NCBI GenBank assembly: GCA_963969345.1
Contig: OZ017768.1
Span: forward strand, 4,240,718 to 4,304,717
DNA length: 64,000 nt
Direction: 5' to 3'
DNA from: Turbatrix aceti
Lineage: Eukaryota; Nematoda; Chromadorea; Rhabditida; Panagrolaimidae
The notes beneath the pieces are model-generated. The model searched no databases. It was given only the letters and a program-made list of their open reading frames with translations, and was not told the DNA's origin. The translations under genes were made by a program, and so were the position numbers. Of the stretch, positions 43,299-55,761 are shown one piece after another. Positions within the stretch are counted from its first letter, which is position 1. Each line of letters opens with the position of its first letter.

Positions 43299-45050
43299 AT
43301 GAGCAACGATCCGTACTTCCCCAAGCGGCATCAACTCAAGTGCATTGCGACCGATCCCTCATCCGCGGCAGACTCGCAGCAGCAGACCGCCTACAACATC
43401 GCGATCCAGCCCAAGATGTCCGGTCAACAGATGAAGATCGACCTCAGCACTCTGCCTGTTGGTACCGGCCGCCTGAACCTTGTGATCAACTACCCGAACC
43501 AGAGCCTTCGACCATCGACCGACGCCATCCCGGTCTTCGATGGTTACGCGGCGGACTTCGGCATGTTCTGGAACCTCTTCGAATCTATCCACCTCGATCA
43601 ATCGATCCCTGTCCAGACGAAACTCAACGTGCTCTTCAGTAAGTTAGGTCCGAACGTCAGGAAGAACTTCCGAGCATATGGTTCGACAACCGCCAACTAC
43701 CACCTCATCGTCAACGAGCTCCGCGCTACCTACGGCAACCCTACGGCGGCAATCGAGGAACTCAGCGAACGGCTGTACGAGCTGCCCATCCACGACAACA
43801 AGCGCACGGATGACCTGCAGACGTTCCGGACGATCCAGAGCATCGTCAACCAACTCGAATACCTGGGAGCTGACATCGACAACTTCATGGTTTTCAAGGC
43901 TGTTAGTCAACGCATCCCGTCCCGCATCTTCGACGAGATCATCAAGCGGCGGACGCCCAGGACAACGAAGGAGTACATGGCGGCGGCCACCGAGATTTTC
44001 CACTCCCTCGACGAACTCGAAAGGGCGTATTCCCGTTTGACAGCGCCTCGTCAACGCCACGAGTCTCTTCGTCCTCGCTTCCCGAACCGTCGGTCGACCA
44101 CGCAGCGCTGCATCTTCTGTGGTAAGCACGCTGGCAACCAGGACTGCCGCTCAGTGCCTGCGATGGACGAACGACGACGCATCCTGCAGACTCAACGACG
44201 TTGTTTCCGGTGCCTGTCCACCGATCATCTCTCTTGCGAGTGCCAGGCAGTGTGCTCCAAGTGCCAAGGTCACCACCATGCGTACATCTGCTCTCCAGTG
44301 CCAGATCAACAACTCCAGCAGCATTGGCCTCCTGTCATCCCTGAGCAGCAAGCTCACTTGGTTTCGACCGTCATCACGACGCCACAGCATCGTGTACGCT
44401 GTGCGACGCCTGACAACCACCACGAAGAAATCATCCCGGCTAAGGCAGCTACAATGGTTCAAAACCCCGCAACTCAGCTGACAAACTCGGTCATTGTCGG
44501 CACTGTGGTGATGGCAGAAGAAGACAAGACCTGCCACAACTCCGATTCTCTCAAGACCCTCAACGCTCCGGAAGTCTCCGAAGACACCACAGTCAAGGTC
44601 GACGACAACGTCGCAATCGACAACGAAGACGCTGTTGCTCTCCCTGACGCAACTATCGACGAGACGATCAATCTTCCAGCCCGGCTTCCAACGACAGTCG
44701 GCAACGACAAAGAACTCAATTGCTCGCAACCGTCAACCGTCGACGAGGATCGTCTACCGCATCCCGACAAACAACGGCTTATCGCTTCCATGGGCCGTTC
44801 TGTCGCGCGTTCTCAACGTTTCTTTGACAGCTTGCCTTCCGAACACCGGTCAAGGATCATGACTGGTCGCAAACCTCACATCGACCTCCCCATCGTTCGG
44901 GCGAACGACAACATCCCGCACGTCCTTTCCGGCGGGAACTGGAAGGAAGCGCCGCCTCCCGACATCCGCTGGCCTCCCGAATTCGACAGGACCGGCCCCG
45001 ACAAGGCTACGACGACATCAGCATCGGGCTTACATCGTCGTAGAAGATAA
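43299..45050 (+). CDS. gag: Gag protein of Bel/Pao-type retrotransposon
   Basis: An intact frame of 583 residues from the ATG at 43299; a GTG nine bases upstream is in frame but unlikely as the start. Residues about 75-260 (IPVFDGYAADFGMFWNLFES onwards) resemble the DUF1759 capsid-type region of Pao/BEL Gags, with a helical region rich in LEYL and IPSRIFDEI motifs. Three zinc knuckles follow: CIFCGKHAGNQDC, CFRCLSTDHLSCEC and CSKCQGHHHAYIC, in the tandem order typical of that clade. The C-terminal 230 residues are acidic and Thr/Asp-rich with no aspartic protease motif. The protein would form particles that package the element RNA. The frame has no stop or frameshift, which suggests recent activity or selection on Gag. 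Confidence 0.85.
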   Translation: MSNDPYFPKRHQLKCIATDPSSAADSQQQTAYNIAIQPKMSGQQMKIDLSTLPVGTGRLNLVINYPNQSLRPSTDAIPVFDGYAADFGMFWNLFESIHLDQSIPVQTKLNVLFSKLGPNVRKNFRAYGSTTANYHLIVNELRATYGNPTAAIEELSERLYELPIHDNKRTDDLQTFRTIQSIVNQLEYLGADIDNFMVFKAVSQRIPSRIFDEIIKRRTPRTTKEYMAAATEIFHSLDELERAYSRLTAPRQRHESLRPRFPNRRSTTQRCIFCGKHAGNQDCRSVPAMDERRRILQTQRRCFRCLSTDHLSCECQAVCSKCQGHHHAYICSPVPDQQLQQHWPPVIPEQQAHLVSTVITTPQHRVRCATPDNHHEEIIPAKAATMVQNPATQLTNSVIVGTVVMAEEDKTCHNSDSLKTLNAPEVSEDTTVKVDDNVAIDNEDAVALPDATIDETINLPARLPTTVGNDKELNCSQPSTVDEDRLPHPDKQRLIASMGRSVARSQRFFDSLPSEHRSRIMTGRKPHIDLPIVRANDNIPHVLSGGNWKEAPPPDIRWPPEFDRTGPDKATTTSASGLHRRRR

Positions 45051-45128
45051 CCGCTCCGCTCCACGGGCCCCCCGGAGGGTTCCTTCCTTTCGGAAGGAAA
45101 AATCTTCCAACTGGAGCTCACTTCCTTG

Positions 45129-45176
45129 GTGAGTTCCTTTCATTTGGTTTCTCGGTCGCTTGCCGCTCTGTTCCAG
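45129..45176 (+). other. Third copy of the LTR intron-like segment, downstream of gag
   Basis: GTGAGTTCC...CGGTCGCTTGCCGC...CCAG|GCAA at 45129-45176 closely matches the intron-like segment of both LTRs (43143-43192, 45815-45865). Similarity extends for only a short distance outside the GT and AG ends. Confidence 0.65.
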
Positions 45177-45324
45177 GCAATACGACCCCCTGACATCGCC
45201 TATCTGCACGCTCGGAACTCAGACACGTCGACCTCGAGCTCCCCCGACACTGATCGCCAGAACCGCGCCTACCACCGACATCGTAGCCACTTCGTCTCCG
45301 CCTCCGGCTCCCCCCCCCCGGGAG

Positions 45325-45923
45325 TGTCGCGTCACGCGAAGTATTCGAACTTCCCGCGTTCTGGTCTCGAGGCGAAATGGAGGAGCGCGTGCGCATCGAG
45401 CTCAACCTCGGCCCGATACTCTGGAAACTTCGCGACTAATCAACGAAGGCGAACGTTCCCACAGATCTCCTCTTGTATCTTCGAGAATATTCTGCCCCGA
45501 CTCGTATATAAGGCTCTCTTTCTGCCCCTGATTGTCTTTGGTTATTGTATTGTGGATATTGTTGTTGTTGGTTATTGTCTGTGTTATTCTGTGTTGGGTG
45601 TTCCAATAAACCTCTGTGCTTTACTCCTGTGTGCCCCACGTAGAGCGACACTAGCGACCAGCTAACCTCATCGCCTGGTCCTAACGCTCGCTCTACCCTT
45701 CCCGGACCAGCTAACCTTATCGCCTGGTCCCACTCGTTTCCTCCGACCGGCAACTCGGTGCCCGGTCATCTCACTCATCACCTACACCCACGGGCGCGTG
45801 TAGGAACCTCCTGGGTGAGTTCCTCTTTCTCCTTGGTTTCTCTGTCGCTTGCCGCCTCGTTACAGGCAACGCGACACCCGCGCCACCACCTCAATCCAAC
45901 CGGGAGCCTGGTGTGCTCCCACA
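45325..45923 (+). repeat. 3' LTR
   Basis: It matches the 5' LTR with only a few differences in the U5 end (for example around 45831-45845 and 45885-45897). A C-rich run (CCCCCCCCCCGGGAG) precedes it where a purine-rich tract would be expected. Confidence 0.85.
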
Positions 45924-48900
45924 CTGCGAAGAAGCACACAAACACATTTGAAACGAAACAAACTTGTTTTGACGCCACTCGTTCCCCCTCTTCGGATCTC
46001 CGATGCTGAAGCAGTAGTTGCAGCAAATCGAAGCTCCACGTATGAATGTATCCTCCACGAAACTACAACCTACAGCTAGCCACCACCGCTACCGTCAATA
46101 CAGATCAAGAGTTCACGCGCCCCTGGGGCGACGACTGGAATAAAATCTAGGTAAGATTCCCAGTTGTGCTACTTTGATCTATTTTGAAACACCAACCCAA
46201 ACAGCAAACAATGGTTACAGTGCACATTTCGAGAATACGTACGCGAAAGAGAGAAAAAACAAGACTCTTCTGAAAAAAACAAAAAAACAGAAGCTACTTT
46301 GGTGTACGAAACAAAAAAAGTGATGCCTCGTTGACGGTCTTGTCTGTCAGTATTCGCACCAAAAATAACACCAAGAAGTACACTACAGAACTATGTACGT
46401 TGCTGTAAACAAAATAGAAAAACCAAAACAAAAGTGAACCAGTCACCCTGATTCAACACTTCCACCTCCCCGTAGGCCATCAGTGAGCGTTCCTGTCCTG
46501 GATCGTCTTCCGTTCGTTTACGCGGCCAACACCCGAAGCAAGGCAACAATCACCAGTCTCCAACGCCACCCGCCGCGGCAACAGGCCAAACAAATGTGAC
46601 AACATGCCGTCCTCGACTCGAGTGTGCCGCAAATGGCGCAAACACCCGGTAAGGTCACGGCGCGCCTCCGACGACATTTGCCATGCGTGCGTGTGGGTCC
46701 CCCCTACGTTCGTTGACTCCGCCTGAATTCACAAAACAAACTATGTTTGTTGTATTTTTATTTTTTTCCTTTTCCTCGCCTCTCCCCCCCCCCACAGCGA
46801 ATCATGCATCCTCCGGCTACTAAGCCAATAATCATCATTCATCATTGAAACGTTCTCCGTGCGATGATACTAACACGCTGCTATTCTCACATCAGGCGGA
46901 GCGCAAAAACAACAACAACAACAACAACATCTTTGGTGCGGCACAGAGTATACATATTTCTTTCTTCCTCGGCAGAACAAGAAAACTTGCTTGAGGGGGA
47001 ATTGGCGTCATCAGAAATAAGCCAGTCAACCAACCGGCCAATGTTGTTGTTGTTTCGTTGTTCGCATCGAGCCTTGGAATCCGGATAGAACAAAAAATTG
47101 AACATTGACGTGTTCTACAGAAGAAAAGAACAAGGAAGAAGAATAACCAGGAAATCTTCAGATTCTCCCAACTACAAAAAATAATCCAAAGCAGGGGTCA
47201 AAACGGTCAACACCGAAGCCTAAATATTATATGTACCACCGTGACCATGTTATCCTATCAACCAAAAACTTGCAACTGTTGCACGCAGGATCCAAAAATC
47301 AGGAAAAGAACTGGGGGGACATATCACCGTCGCTTACGTCATCCAAAGTTAGTCGTCGCTCGACAAACAGCACGCAGTCGTCCATCAAAAAAACAGTTAG
47401 GTGCTTCCACAGTCAGTCTGCACTTTGTTTTGTTTTCAATTAGCGCGAGAGATACCTTCGACCTTCGCGGAAATCAAATCCCGTCACCATCATTTATTTT
47501 CTTACAACTATAGTTTCTTCCTCTTCCGAGTGCGATTACAAAAGTTTGCCTGCCAAATATCAGACCGTTCATCGCACTCCTACAAAAACAAAACAATCTC
47601 CTCAAGAGTGCGATGAAGCAAGCCCGAAAGACGTCGTGCACTTCTTCTGTCAGTCAATCATCCCCAGATCATCGTCGTCAATCAAACTAAATACACTCCA
47701 CTCAATTTCATCGAACTCTTTTGCAAGATTTCATTCAACTTTGCAAAAAGTATAAAATTTTACCGTATAAGGACATCAACCTCTGATGTAAGGAACAAAT
47801 TTGTTTTCGGCAAAAAAATCACGTAGGTCAAACAAAGACAAATATGATACATAAACAAGTTATGTGTTCGCCTGCCCTACCTACCTGCGCCCGTAACCCC
47901 CTCACCTGTAGCACGTGTATGCATGTACCAATGAGCGTAAACAAGGGTAGCATAAAAGGGTTCCAAGTAAAGGCCGTCACTTTTATTAACATCTAAATAC
48001 ATCCCTGCATAAAAATGCACCACCGCGTAATAATTGCAAAAGCAAGCCTGACGTCGAGTGTGTGTACACCACGCGTACGTGTTATCTTGTACGCACCAAA
48101 AAACTACGCTACACGTAAGAGAGTCGTAAACAGTAAAAACAACACTGCATAACATCAAAGAGAAGGCAGCAGCTACTAAGGAGCTCGTTGTTTATTATTA
48201 AAGTTGAACGACTTTTTTTTTCACTCGTGAAAAACAAAGCAAGCAGCAGGCAACCAACCGACCAAAGCCTATCCTATTAAGCCCTGCGTCAACACGCTGC
48301 TACCGTTGCAACATAGCTAGCAGCCGGCAGGCTCGACAGAGTCACAACCGTCATTCAAAATGAGTAGCGTGCCAAAAATGCGTAATTTCTTCTTTTTTTT
48401 CCTTTTATAAACAACAAGGAGGATGAAAGCGAAGAGAAAAAAACATGACCGTGCAGATACTCAATTTTGCGAAGAAAAAAAAGTTTCCTCGTGCCGTCCC
48501 CTCCGTCAACGGCAGAGGCGTCTTTCTTTTTCATTAAAAAGTAGCAGCATCATGCCATGCCCCGGCTTCGAGCAAAACATCCTCGTAAAACATCCGACAA
48601 AAACAGAAGTAGAAAAAATAATTCATTCATTCATTCACGGGAGTGAAACCGCGCAAAAGCAACAGAAAAAAGTTGCAAAACACCCTTCCCTATTCTTTGG
48701 GATCGTAAATAAATCACAAATCAAATCAAATCACCGGCAGCGATCCGGACGATCGTTAATATTTTTTCTACCCAACAACGCCGAACAAACCGCAGCACGT
48801 CATCATGTGACAACAGCCCAAAAAAACAAACTAAGTGAAACAAACTTTTGCAGAAGACGACGACGATGATGAAGAAGAAGAAGAAGGAGAAGTAGAAGAT

Positions 48901-51900
48901 AACAAGGTCTATTTACGGCGCCGGTCGAACGCATCACGCTCGTTCGTTTGGTTCGTGGCAGGAGGCAGTGCAAAGAATACTACTACTACTCACGCTACTA
49001 TTCCACGGTTGTGGTTATGGTTGTTGTCAGTCAATCAAGTTCACGCAAAAACGCTCAAAAAACCCACAACGTTCGTTGGAGGCTGGAGTGATAACACGCG
49101 AGTAGAAGAGTTTTGCAACAGTTTTGTATCTCGAGCACGCACAAAAGATAGAAATATGAAGACAAAGACAAAGACAAAAGGGCGCAGAAAGGATTCTGAA
49201 TCAAGTAAAGGTGAACGTGAACGTACCTCATGTAAGTATAATAAAAGTCGACGAGAGTAATAAAACACAAAAAATACAGTGCAGAAGGGATAAAATCCGA
49301 AAAAAAAAACCTTCGAGTGTCCCTCCGATAAAAAAAAAGATGCAAAGATGCCATCATGATACTGGACCCCTCCAGAAGCATCGCGAACGGAAGGAACGCC
49401 CGAAAACACCATTGCCGACCAAGCACCAGCGCGAGTGCAAAAATAAAAAAAATAAACAATTTAAAAGGTCATGCTTGCAGCATTACCGCCATTAGCTTCC
49501 GGAAGAAGCCAGGCGGTATGGTATCATGCAGCGTAAAAAAATGAGCGCGCGGTAAACAGAGCCGCGAGTTTGTTAACCCGTCAAAAAAAAAACGTTAGTG
49601 AAACAGGACTTTTCTCGCTGTATAACAACTGTGTGATGGCTTTTGGGATCAAAAACAAACACACGGGGAGCCCGGAGCGAAGGAAAGACAAAACGACGCA
49701 AACGCAAACGCAAAAGAAAGAGAGATAGAGAGCAATCACATGGCGGAGGTAGCGTGTACCTGTACTACCTGTCCAGGTCACTTTTTCCTTTCTCCTCTGG
49801 ATCAGACAAATCCGGAAATTTATATTACTAAAAATAACTTTTTTGTTGACAAACACACGTAAAAAGAGCGATTGGGACTTAACAACCTGCCCTGGTGTCG
49901 AGAGTCTCGACACTCTCAATCTCGAAGCCCGAACAGTGCGACCGAAGCTCGTGTACGTACCCGTACCCGTACGCCCCACCGGGTGACCTGACCTGTTATG
50001 ATGGGATGCGCGTTCTGTGCTCGCTCAAGACAACACAATTCTCGCATCCATCCATCCCTCCTTCCCGGCAAAAGAACAATTCATTCATTCCATTTTCAAG
50101 ATTCATGACTTGGCGTGTTGTGTGCCCTCGAGGCATGCCCCCGGGTCTCGCTGTCACCACGCTCGCTACTCGCCCCGCTTGCATGTATCTCGCTGCGCCG
50201 CTGGCTGCTGCTGCTACTGCTGCTTGTTGTTTACGACAAAGTCCTCTCTCTCTCTCTCTCTCTTTTTCTGTTTTCTTCAAAAATGAGAAACTGCAACAGC
50301 ACGACACATCTCACATCAGCCGAGGCCGGGGGTTCTGCGAAGGAAGGGGCTTTCCCGGAACGAATGTTGGAAGGGGGGGGAGGGGTTCCGGATCAGAGGC
50401 ATCGAAGGGTTCACCGGGCCAGAAGGCACCTACCTGGTCGCGCACCTGCCCCGCGCATCCTATTCTCTCTCTCATGGATGCCACGCCACGTGTGCACTAT
50501 CTTCTAAGAGGGTGTTTGTGTCAACTTGCAACCAGCACACATGTTGTTCGAAATAGGTCACGATCCATCTCGCCCAGGCCTCCTCCATCCAAAAAAACTT
50601 CAAAAACAACTTCGCCCTTTCCTTTCCATTCCTTCTCTCGGAAAAGTCAAAAACAACGCAATTTCTGCGAAAAAAAAAGAGAGTACTTCCCAGTTGAACA
50701 GCAACAACGACGCCCCGAAGAGCGGGAAAAAGGAAAACAACACGAGGAGGAAGCAAATGGACAAGTCGAGTTAGCATCAAAGTTGGCGGCGACGTGCCTG
50801 CCGGACAAAACAACAAAGCAATAAAATTCGTTTGCTTGCTTGCTCGTTGGATTCGTCCGCTTAATTTTTCAGAACTTTGTGTTCAGTTGAACGAACAAAA
50901 AACAAATAAACAGCATGACGCTTACCGTGTCAGGGATAAGATTAATGCGGGCAAAATACGACAACAAGAAAGTACTTTCTTGGATCCGATCAAGTTTGAA
51001 CTACAAATAAGGATCCTGTGCACCGCACGCATCATCATGCAAGAAAAAAAGGAAGGGCAACGACCGGCACAAAAAAACACAAACAGCCGGGAGATACACA
51101 GATAAAAGATGCACTTTTTGAGACGGGAAGGGTGGCGATAGGGGCGTACGTACGTGCTACGTGCGCGGTTGGTGTAAACAGCCACTGCCGCGGTTGCCGC
51201 CGCCGACAACGCGCAACCAACGCAATGCAACACAACAGAGGATGGATTGGGGATCGTGGATCGCGGATCGATCGTCGTCATTGTCATCGTCATCGTCATG
51301 CAGATAGATCAATCACCTCCAGCCCTCCTAGGAAGTTATTTAGTTGTTCCCTGGAGCGATGGCGGCAGTGAAATGTAAACAAACACATACTTTTCGCCGC
51401 GGGACTGATTTGAGTGAGGTATTATAAAATCCTGCCAGCTTGCGGCAATCAACGCGCGAACGAACAGTAAAACTGTAGTAAGCCAGTTTACTGATCATCA
51501 GAAACATCAAAACACAGATACACACATGCGCACATGCCGGGACACGTGCAGGAAGACAACTTGAGTCCGAACAAAAAAACAAAGTAATTCTAGAGTGAAT
51601 TCAACAAGCATGCAAGCACATAAACAGGACAGGACAGGCACGGGGCACGGGTAAAACTCCCCGGCCCGCAGGCAGGCAGGCTTGCAATAACAGCAGCCAG
51701 CCGGCGGCGATGAGTGTTGTTTGTGTGCGTTCAAAAGTGCGCAGGCAGCGCGAACGAACGAGCGAACGAACGAAAAGTGCGTCGTCCTCCAGCCCCCCCC
51801 CCCCCTCCGAAGAAGAAGAAGAAGTGCAGTTACTTTGCATTTTGCGTAGCGCAGTGTCCGCGCGAAGCAATGGAAAAGAAGGAGACAAACAAATCTGACG

Positions 51901-54191
51901 GATGCACACATTTACACAACCAAAAAGTACAAAACAGGCACAAATACAAACACACACAGGCACTCTTTTGGCTTTGGCTACTCGCCAGAAATAATCAAAA
52001 TAAACGGACGCCCGGGCGCACTGCCGCGAGCGACGCACACCGCCTGAGGGGATGGGTCGCTCGCTGTGACCACAGAAAGAAAAACAACCATAAAAAAAGA
52101 GACCGTGGCCGGGGCGGCCGCGGTCGTGTGCTTTTTTTTCGAATAATTCGTATGTGTATGCTTGCTTGCTTGCTTGCTTGCTTGGGGTTGTGCGTTGGTT
52201 GGTTGGTTGGTTGTCAACTTGTTTGTGACGAAGTCAATGGAGGGGGGCTGCGTCGCTTCGTAGCCACAGCCACAGCCGTCGAAGTCCTTGTCCTTGTTGC
52301 TGTCGTCGTCGATGGTCGATGTTGTTGCCCGAACGAACGAATGGAGAATGGATTGAGACCTTCCTCCTTCTCCTTCGCAAGGAACGGTCTATCCTGGCCT
52401 CTGTCGTCTTCGTTTTCTTCAACGTCATCATCATCATCGTCGTCTTCGTCTTCGTCTTCGTCTTCATCTTCGTTGACGAAAGAAGAAAGAAGAAACAAAC
52501 AAACAAACGCTGGGAGGGAGGGAGGGATGGAATGAGAGCGCAAACAGATAACCGGTGGATCCGGCCTGCCAGCCTGCCTGGCGAGCTGACGATGGGCTGG
52601 CTCGGCACGCGTACGCCGCCCCGGGGAATGAATGACTCGCGTCACTTTCCGGCAGCGTCGACATCGTCGTTGGAACCCATTTCCTATTATTCATGCCCGC
52701 GTGAGGAGCAAAAAACAGCTGTAGTATAGACGACCAAACACGTCTCTGTCTGTCTGAATCATACAGCTCATTACCCCCCCTCCCCCACCAAGGGCATCTT
52801 TGTCGGCAACCAACAATCAACAATTTGTTCATTAACAATATTCGAAAAACATGGAAGCCATAAAACTTCCTCAAAGAGAGAAACAGACAAAAATAAGAGA
52901 CGATAAGCGTAACCAGTCCGGAGTCAGAGTCATCAACAACCATCCATCCATCCATCCATCCATCCGACTACCGTAGTCCACATTTATGCCAAACAACATG
53001 TTTTGAACTGTTTTTTCTGCACCCTTCTCCTTCTCCTTCTTTTGCGTCGGCGTCGGTCGCCGGTCGTCGTCAGTCATTACCACCAGCGATGGAAAGAAAA
53101 ATAAATCAGGGCTGTCCTGTGTCTTCCACCTTTTATTTTTTTTTGTTTCGCGGATCAGTGCCATGCGCGAGGGTCGCACAGACACCAGCTGGTGCTATTT
53201 TTCGCGCGGTAGCGGTGTTGCGAGCGACGCCTTGGGACATGACGACGGGTCAGTTGTTCGTTTCAGTTCAGTCAGGCACGGACAGTGGTGACCTTGCTGC
53301 CCCGGCTGTCAAGTACACAAACACCTTTCTTCCTTTCTCTGTTGTGTCATCCCTCCAGTATGTATTTATGTATGTATAAAAAATAAAAGAGGGTCGGGTT
53401 GTTTTTTTGTGCTACTCACTCGGTCGTGAGCGAGCGAGCGAATTCGGCCTTCCCGGCTGTTTTTTTTTTGCCGGCTGCTTGCAATCGGGTTGTTCCTTCG
53501 TACCAGTCACCGAAATCAGGGATACATACGTGAACAACAACAACAAAACAAGTTGTTCGAAGATGACTCATTTCGCCGGGCCGGAGTTGTCCGAACCCGC
53601 CTCTTCTCTTTTCCTCCGCCGGAAAAACAACTCTAACTGCACTTTTTTTACACTTTGATGATTTTTTGTGCAAAAAAAATTGACAGACGATCATTTCACA
53701 CCGGCTTAAAGGAGGTCGCGACTGTGCACCAGCCCTTGGACCCGTTTGACCCGATCATCCCAGACAATACCCTGAGGTAATCTACCCCATCCGCAAGATG
53801 AGCGCGGGGAAAACGGTGAAAACGTTGCAAAAAGATGCTACATACAAAACAAACCTGGATGAACAAAGTGAATAGCTAAGCAAAGAACTCACTCAGAAGG
53901 GAGTTCCAATAGCAATTGTGAACCCGTTAATCGTATCTCCCATTGACCAGCTTTCGCGGCGAAACCGGATCTTCTCGAGTGAGTGGCGGTGGTGTATTCT
54001 TCTCCTTCTCGCGTCCAGGCTCTGAAGTAGCCCTCTCCGGCTAGCCACCGTCATCACCGTCCACTACCTGGCTGACCATCATCATCCCCATCAGTGGCGG
54101 CCCAGCCTGAGGTCTGGGATCTCGCATGCGTCGTCGTCCCCGTTGTTTCACAGTTTCCCCGATAACTCACCAGTTCTTTCCGTTGCAGAAG
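45924..54191. other. Long gene-free stretch with microsatellites
   Basis: No gene is supported, although long overlapping low-complexity frames exist (for example 49895-50824 and 51714-52535). Microsatellites include CAA (46909-46929), CT (50243-50263), CTTG (52161-52184), GGTT (52196-52213), CTTCGT (52438-52472) and CATC (52940-52966). The plus strand remains A/C-rich up to about 53 kb. An acceptor TTGCAG at 54183-54188 precedes the next ATG. Confidence 0.5.
52161..52213. repeat. CTTG and GGTT microsatellites
   Basis: Six CTTG units (52161-52184) and about four GGTT units (52196-52213), separated by 11 bases. Confidence 0.8.
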
Positions 54192-55607
54192 ATGTTGTCG
54201 CCTACCCACATCCTGGTCACCTTCATTTTCGTGGCCTCCGTCTGTGCCATCGCCGACGAGCCGAGTCCCCAACGCGTCATCCCACCCAACCTGCATCCTG
54301 CCAGGGAGATCAACGATCCCGTCAAGGGAGAATCCGTGTCCGTTAGCGAGATCCGCATCGACCCCAACATGCTCCTCGGTGGCCCGAAGGAAGCCCCGAA
54401 GCCTCCTAGGGCTCCTGATTATCCCCAATTCAGATTTCCTCCTGTCGGGACCCCATCAGCTCCATCAGCTCCATCAGCGCCATTTGCTATTCAATTACCC
54501 CAGGAAATCGTCATTCCAGCGACCCCGGTTCCTCCAAATCCCTATGCAACGCTGCAACTCGTCTCTTTGCCTTCACCAGCACCCGCACCAGCACCAGCTC
54601 CAGCGCCAGCGCCAGCGCCTGTGTTCCCCACATTGGCGACGCTTCCCCCGGCGGTCATGCCACTTCCACAGCCTCTGCAACCAGCCCCACCAGCTCCACC
54701 AGCACCTCCGATGCCAGAAATCCCAAATCCGTTTTACTCCATCAACTTTTGCAATCGTGCAGAGTTCCCGGATACCGTACTTGCCCAGTACGGTCTCGCG
54801 AGGATAGATTACTTCATCTACAACACTTCGTGCTCGGATCTCTTTTTCCAGTGCTCCATCGGACAGACCTTCTCTCTGACGTGTCCGGGACTGAGCCAGG
54901 CTTTTGATCCGGCGATTCACAGCTGCAATTACCGCGCGGATAACCGTATTTGTCCTGAATACGATCATATTTTGCATTGCAGTGAGTTTTTTTGCTTCTT
55001 GTTTTCTGTGGTTCCATAATTTTTTTTCCTCAAAAAATTTCAGCCATCCGCGAGACATGCTCACCTGCCCAGTTCGCGTGCTGCGCGGCGCCCCAGGCCT
55101 GTATCGACATGAATCGACGTTGCGACGGTCATCCGGACTGCGCAGACGGCGAGGACGAAGTCAACTGTCCGTCGTGCAGGAAAGACGAGTTCGCGTGCGT
55201 GAAAGGTGAACGCTGCATTCCGGCTTCCAAGCGCTGCGACGGCGTTCCCGATGACTGCGGCGACGGATCCAATCTTGACGAAATCGGCTGTTCTAAGAAT
55301 TCGAGTAAGATCCATCGATCTCAGAATCCATGACAACCTGTACATAATTTCAGCGTGCTGGGGAAAGTTCGTCTGCGACAGCGCAGCCACGCTCGCGGCT
55401 CTCGGTCACAGCGAGTGCATAGACTACGAAATGCACTGCGACGGCACTCGAAACTGTCCCGGCGGCGAAGACGAGGTCAACTGCAAGGCTGCCGAGGTCG
55501 TCAAATACCTTCTCTGCGAAAACCAGAAACAATCCGTGCTCAAAAAACAGTGGTGCGACGGCGTCGAGGACTGCGCTGACGGTTCCGACGAGCGTTACTG
55601 CTACTAA
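54192..55607 (+). CDS. Secreted chitin-binding protein with four LDL-receptor A repeats
   Basis: Exons 54192-54981, 55044-55304 and 55354-55607, all joined in phase 1, encode 434 residues. After a signal peptide (MLSPTHILVTFIFVASVCA) comes a long Pro/Ala-rich spacer (repeated APAP). A peritrophin-A type chitin-binding domain follows at about 200-263 (CNRAEF, YFIYNTSCSDLFFQC, CPGLSQAFDPAIHSC). Then come four LDLa modules, each with the Cys and acidic calcium-binding ends CDGHPDCADGEDEVNC, CDGVPDDCGDGSNLDEIGC, CDGTRNCPGGEDEVNC and CDGVEDCADGSDERYC. This order is the front end of group I chitin deacetylases, but no catalytic domain follows before the stop. An extracellular or cuticle-matrix role is likely. 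The ATG at 54192 is chosen because TTGCAG ends three bases before it; an in-frame ATG at 54126 would lie in the intron or outron. Confidence 0.85.
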
Positions 55608-55761
55608 TTTTTTTTCTACCCCTGCCCCACCCCGACCCCGACCCCACAGGTATATATCAAACCATGAATTATTATTTAATTAATCTGGCAATCAATTGGG
55701 AATTTTGGCAGTCCGGATGTCTGCTGAGTTTGTTTTCCGGTGCTCGCGCTCGTACCCGTGC

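Larger units (their letters stand above)
42653..45923 (+). mobile_element. Gag-only Bel/Pao-type LTR retrotransposon
   Basis: Two direct LTRs of 598-599 bases, nearly identical, start TGTCGCG and end CCCACA. ACTGC before the 5' LTR and CTGC (ACTGC with the shared A) after the 3' LTR are the target-site duplication. Between the LTRs lie a TGG-starting primer-site candidate, one open Gag frame and 270 bases of non-coding DNA. No protease, reverse transcriptase, RNase H or integrase is present, so it must be moved by a related full element. The near-identical LTRs indicate recent insertion. Confidence 0.85.

Noticed and set aside
49895..50824. 309-codon plus-strand frame
   Set aside because: Composition is low-complexity (CT repeats, Ser/Pro/Lys runs) with no domain; likely chance.
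51714..52535. 273-codon plus-strand frame
   Set aside because: Built from microsatellites (CTTG, GGTT, CTTCGT) giving repetitive residues; no start context or exons.
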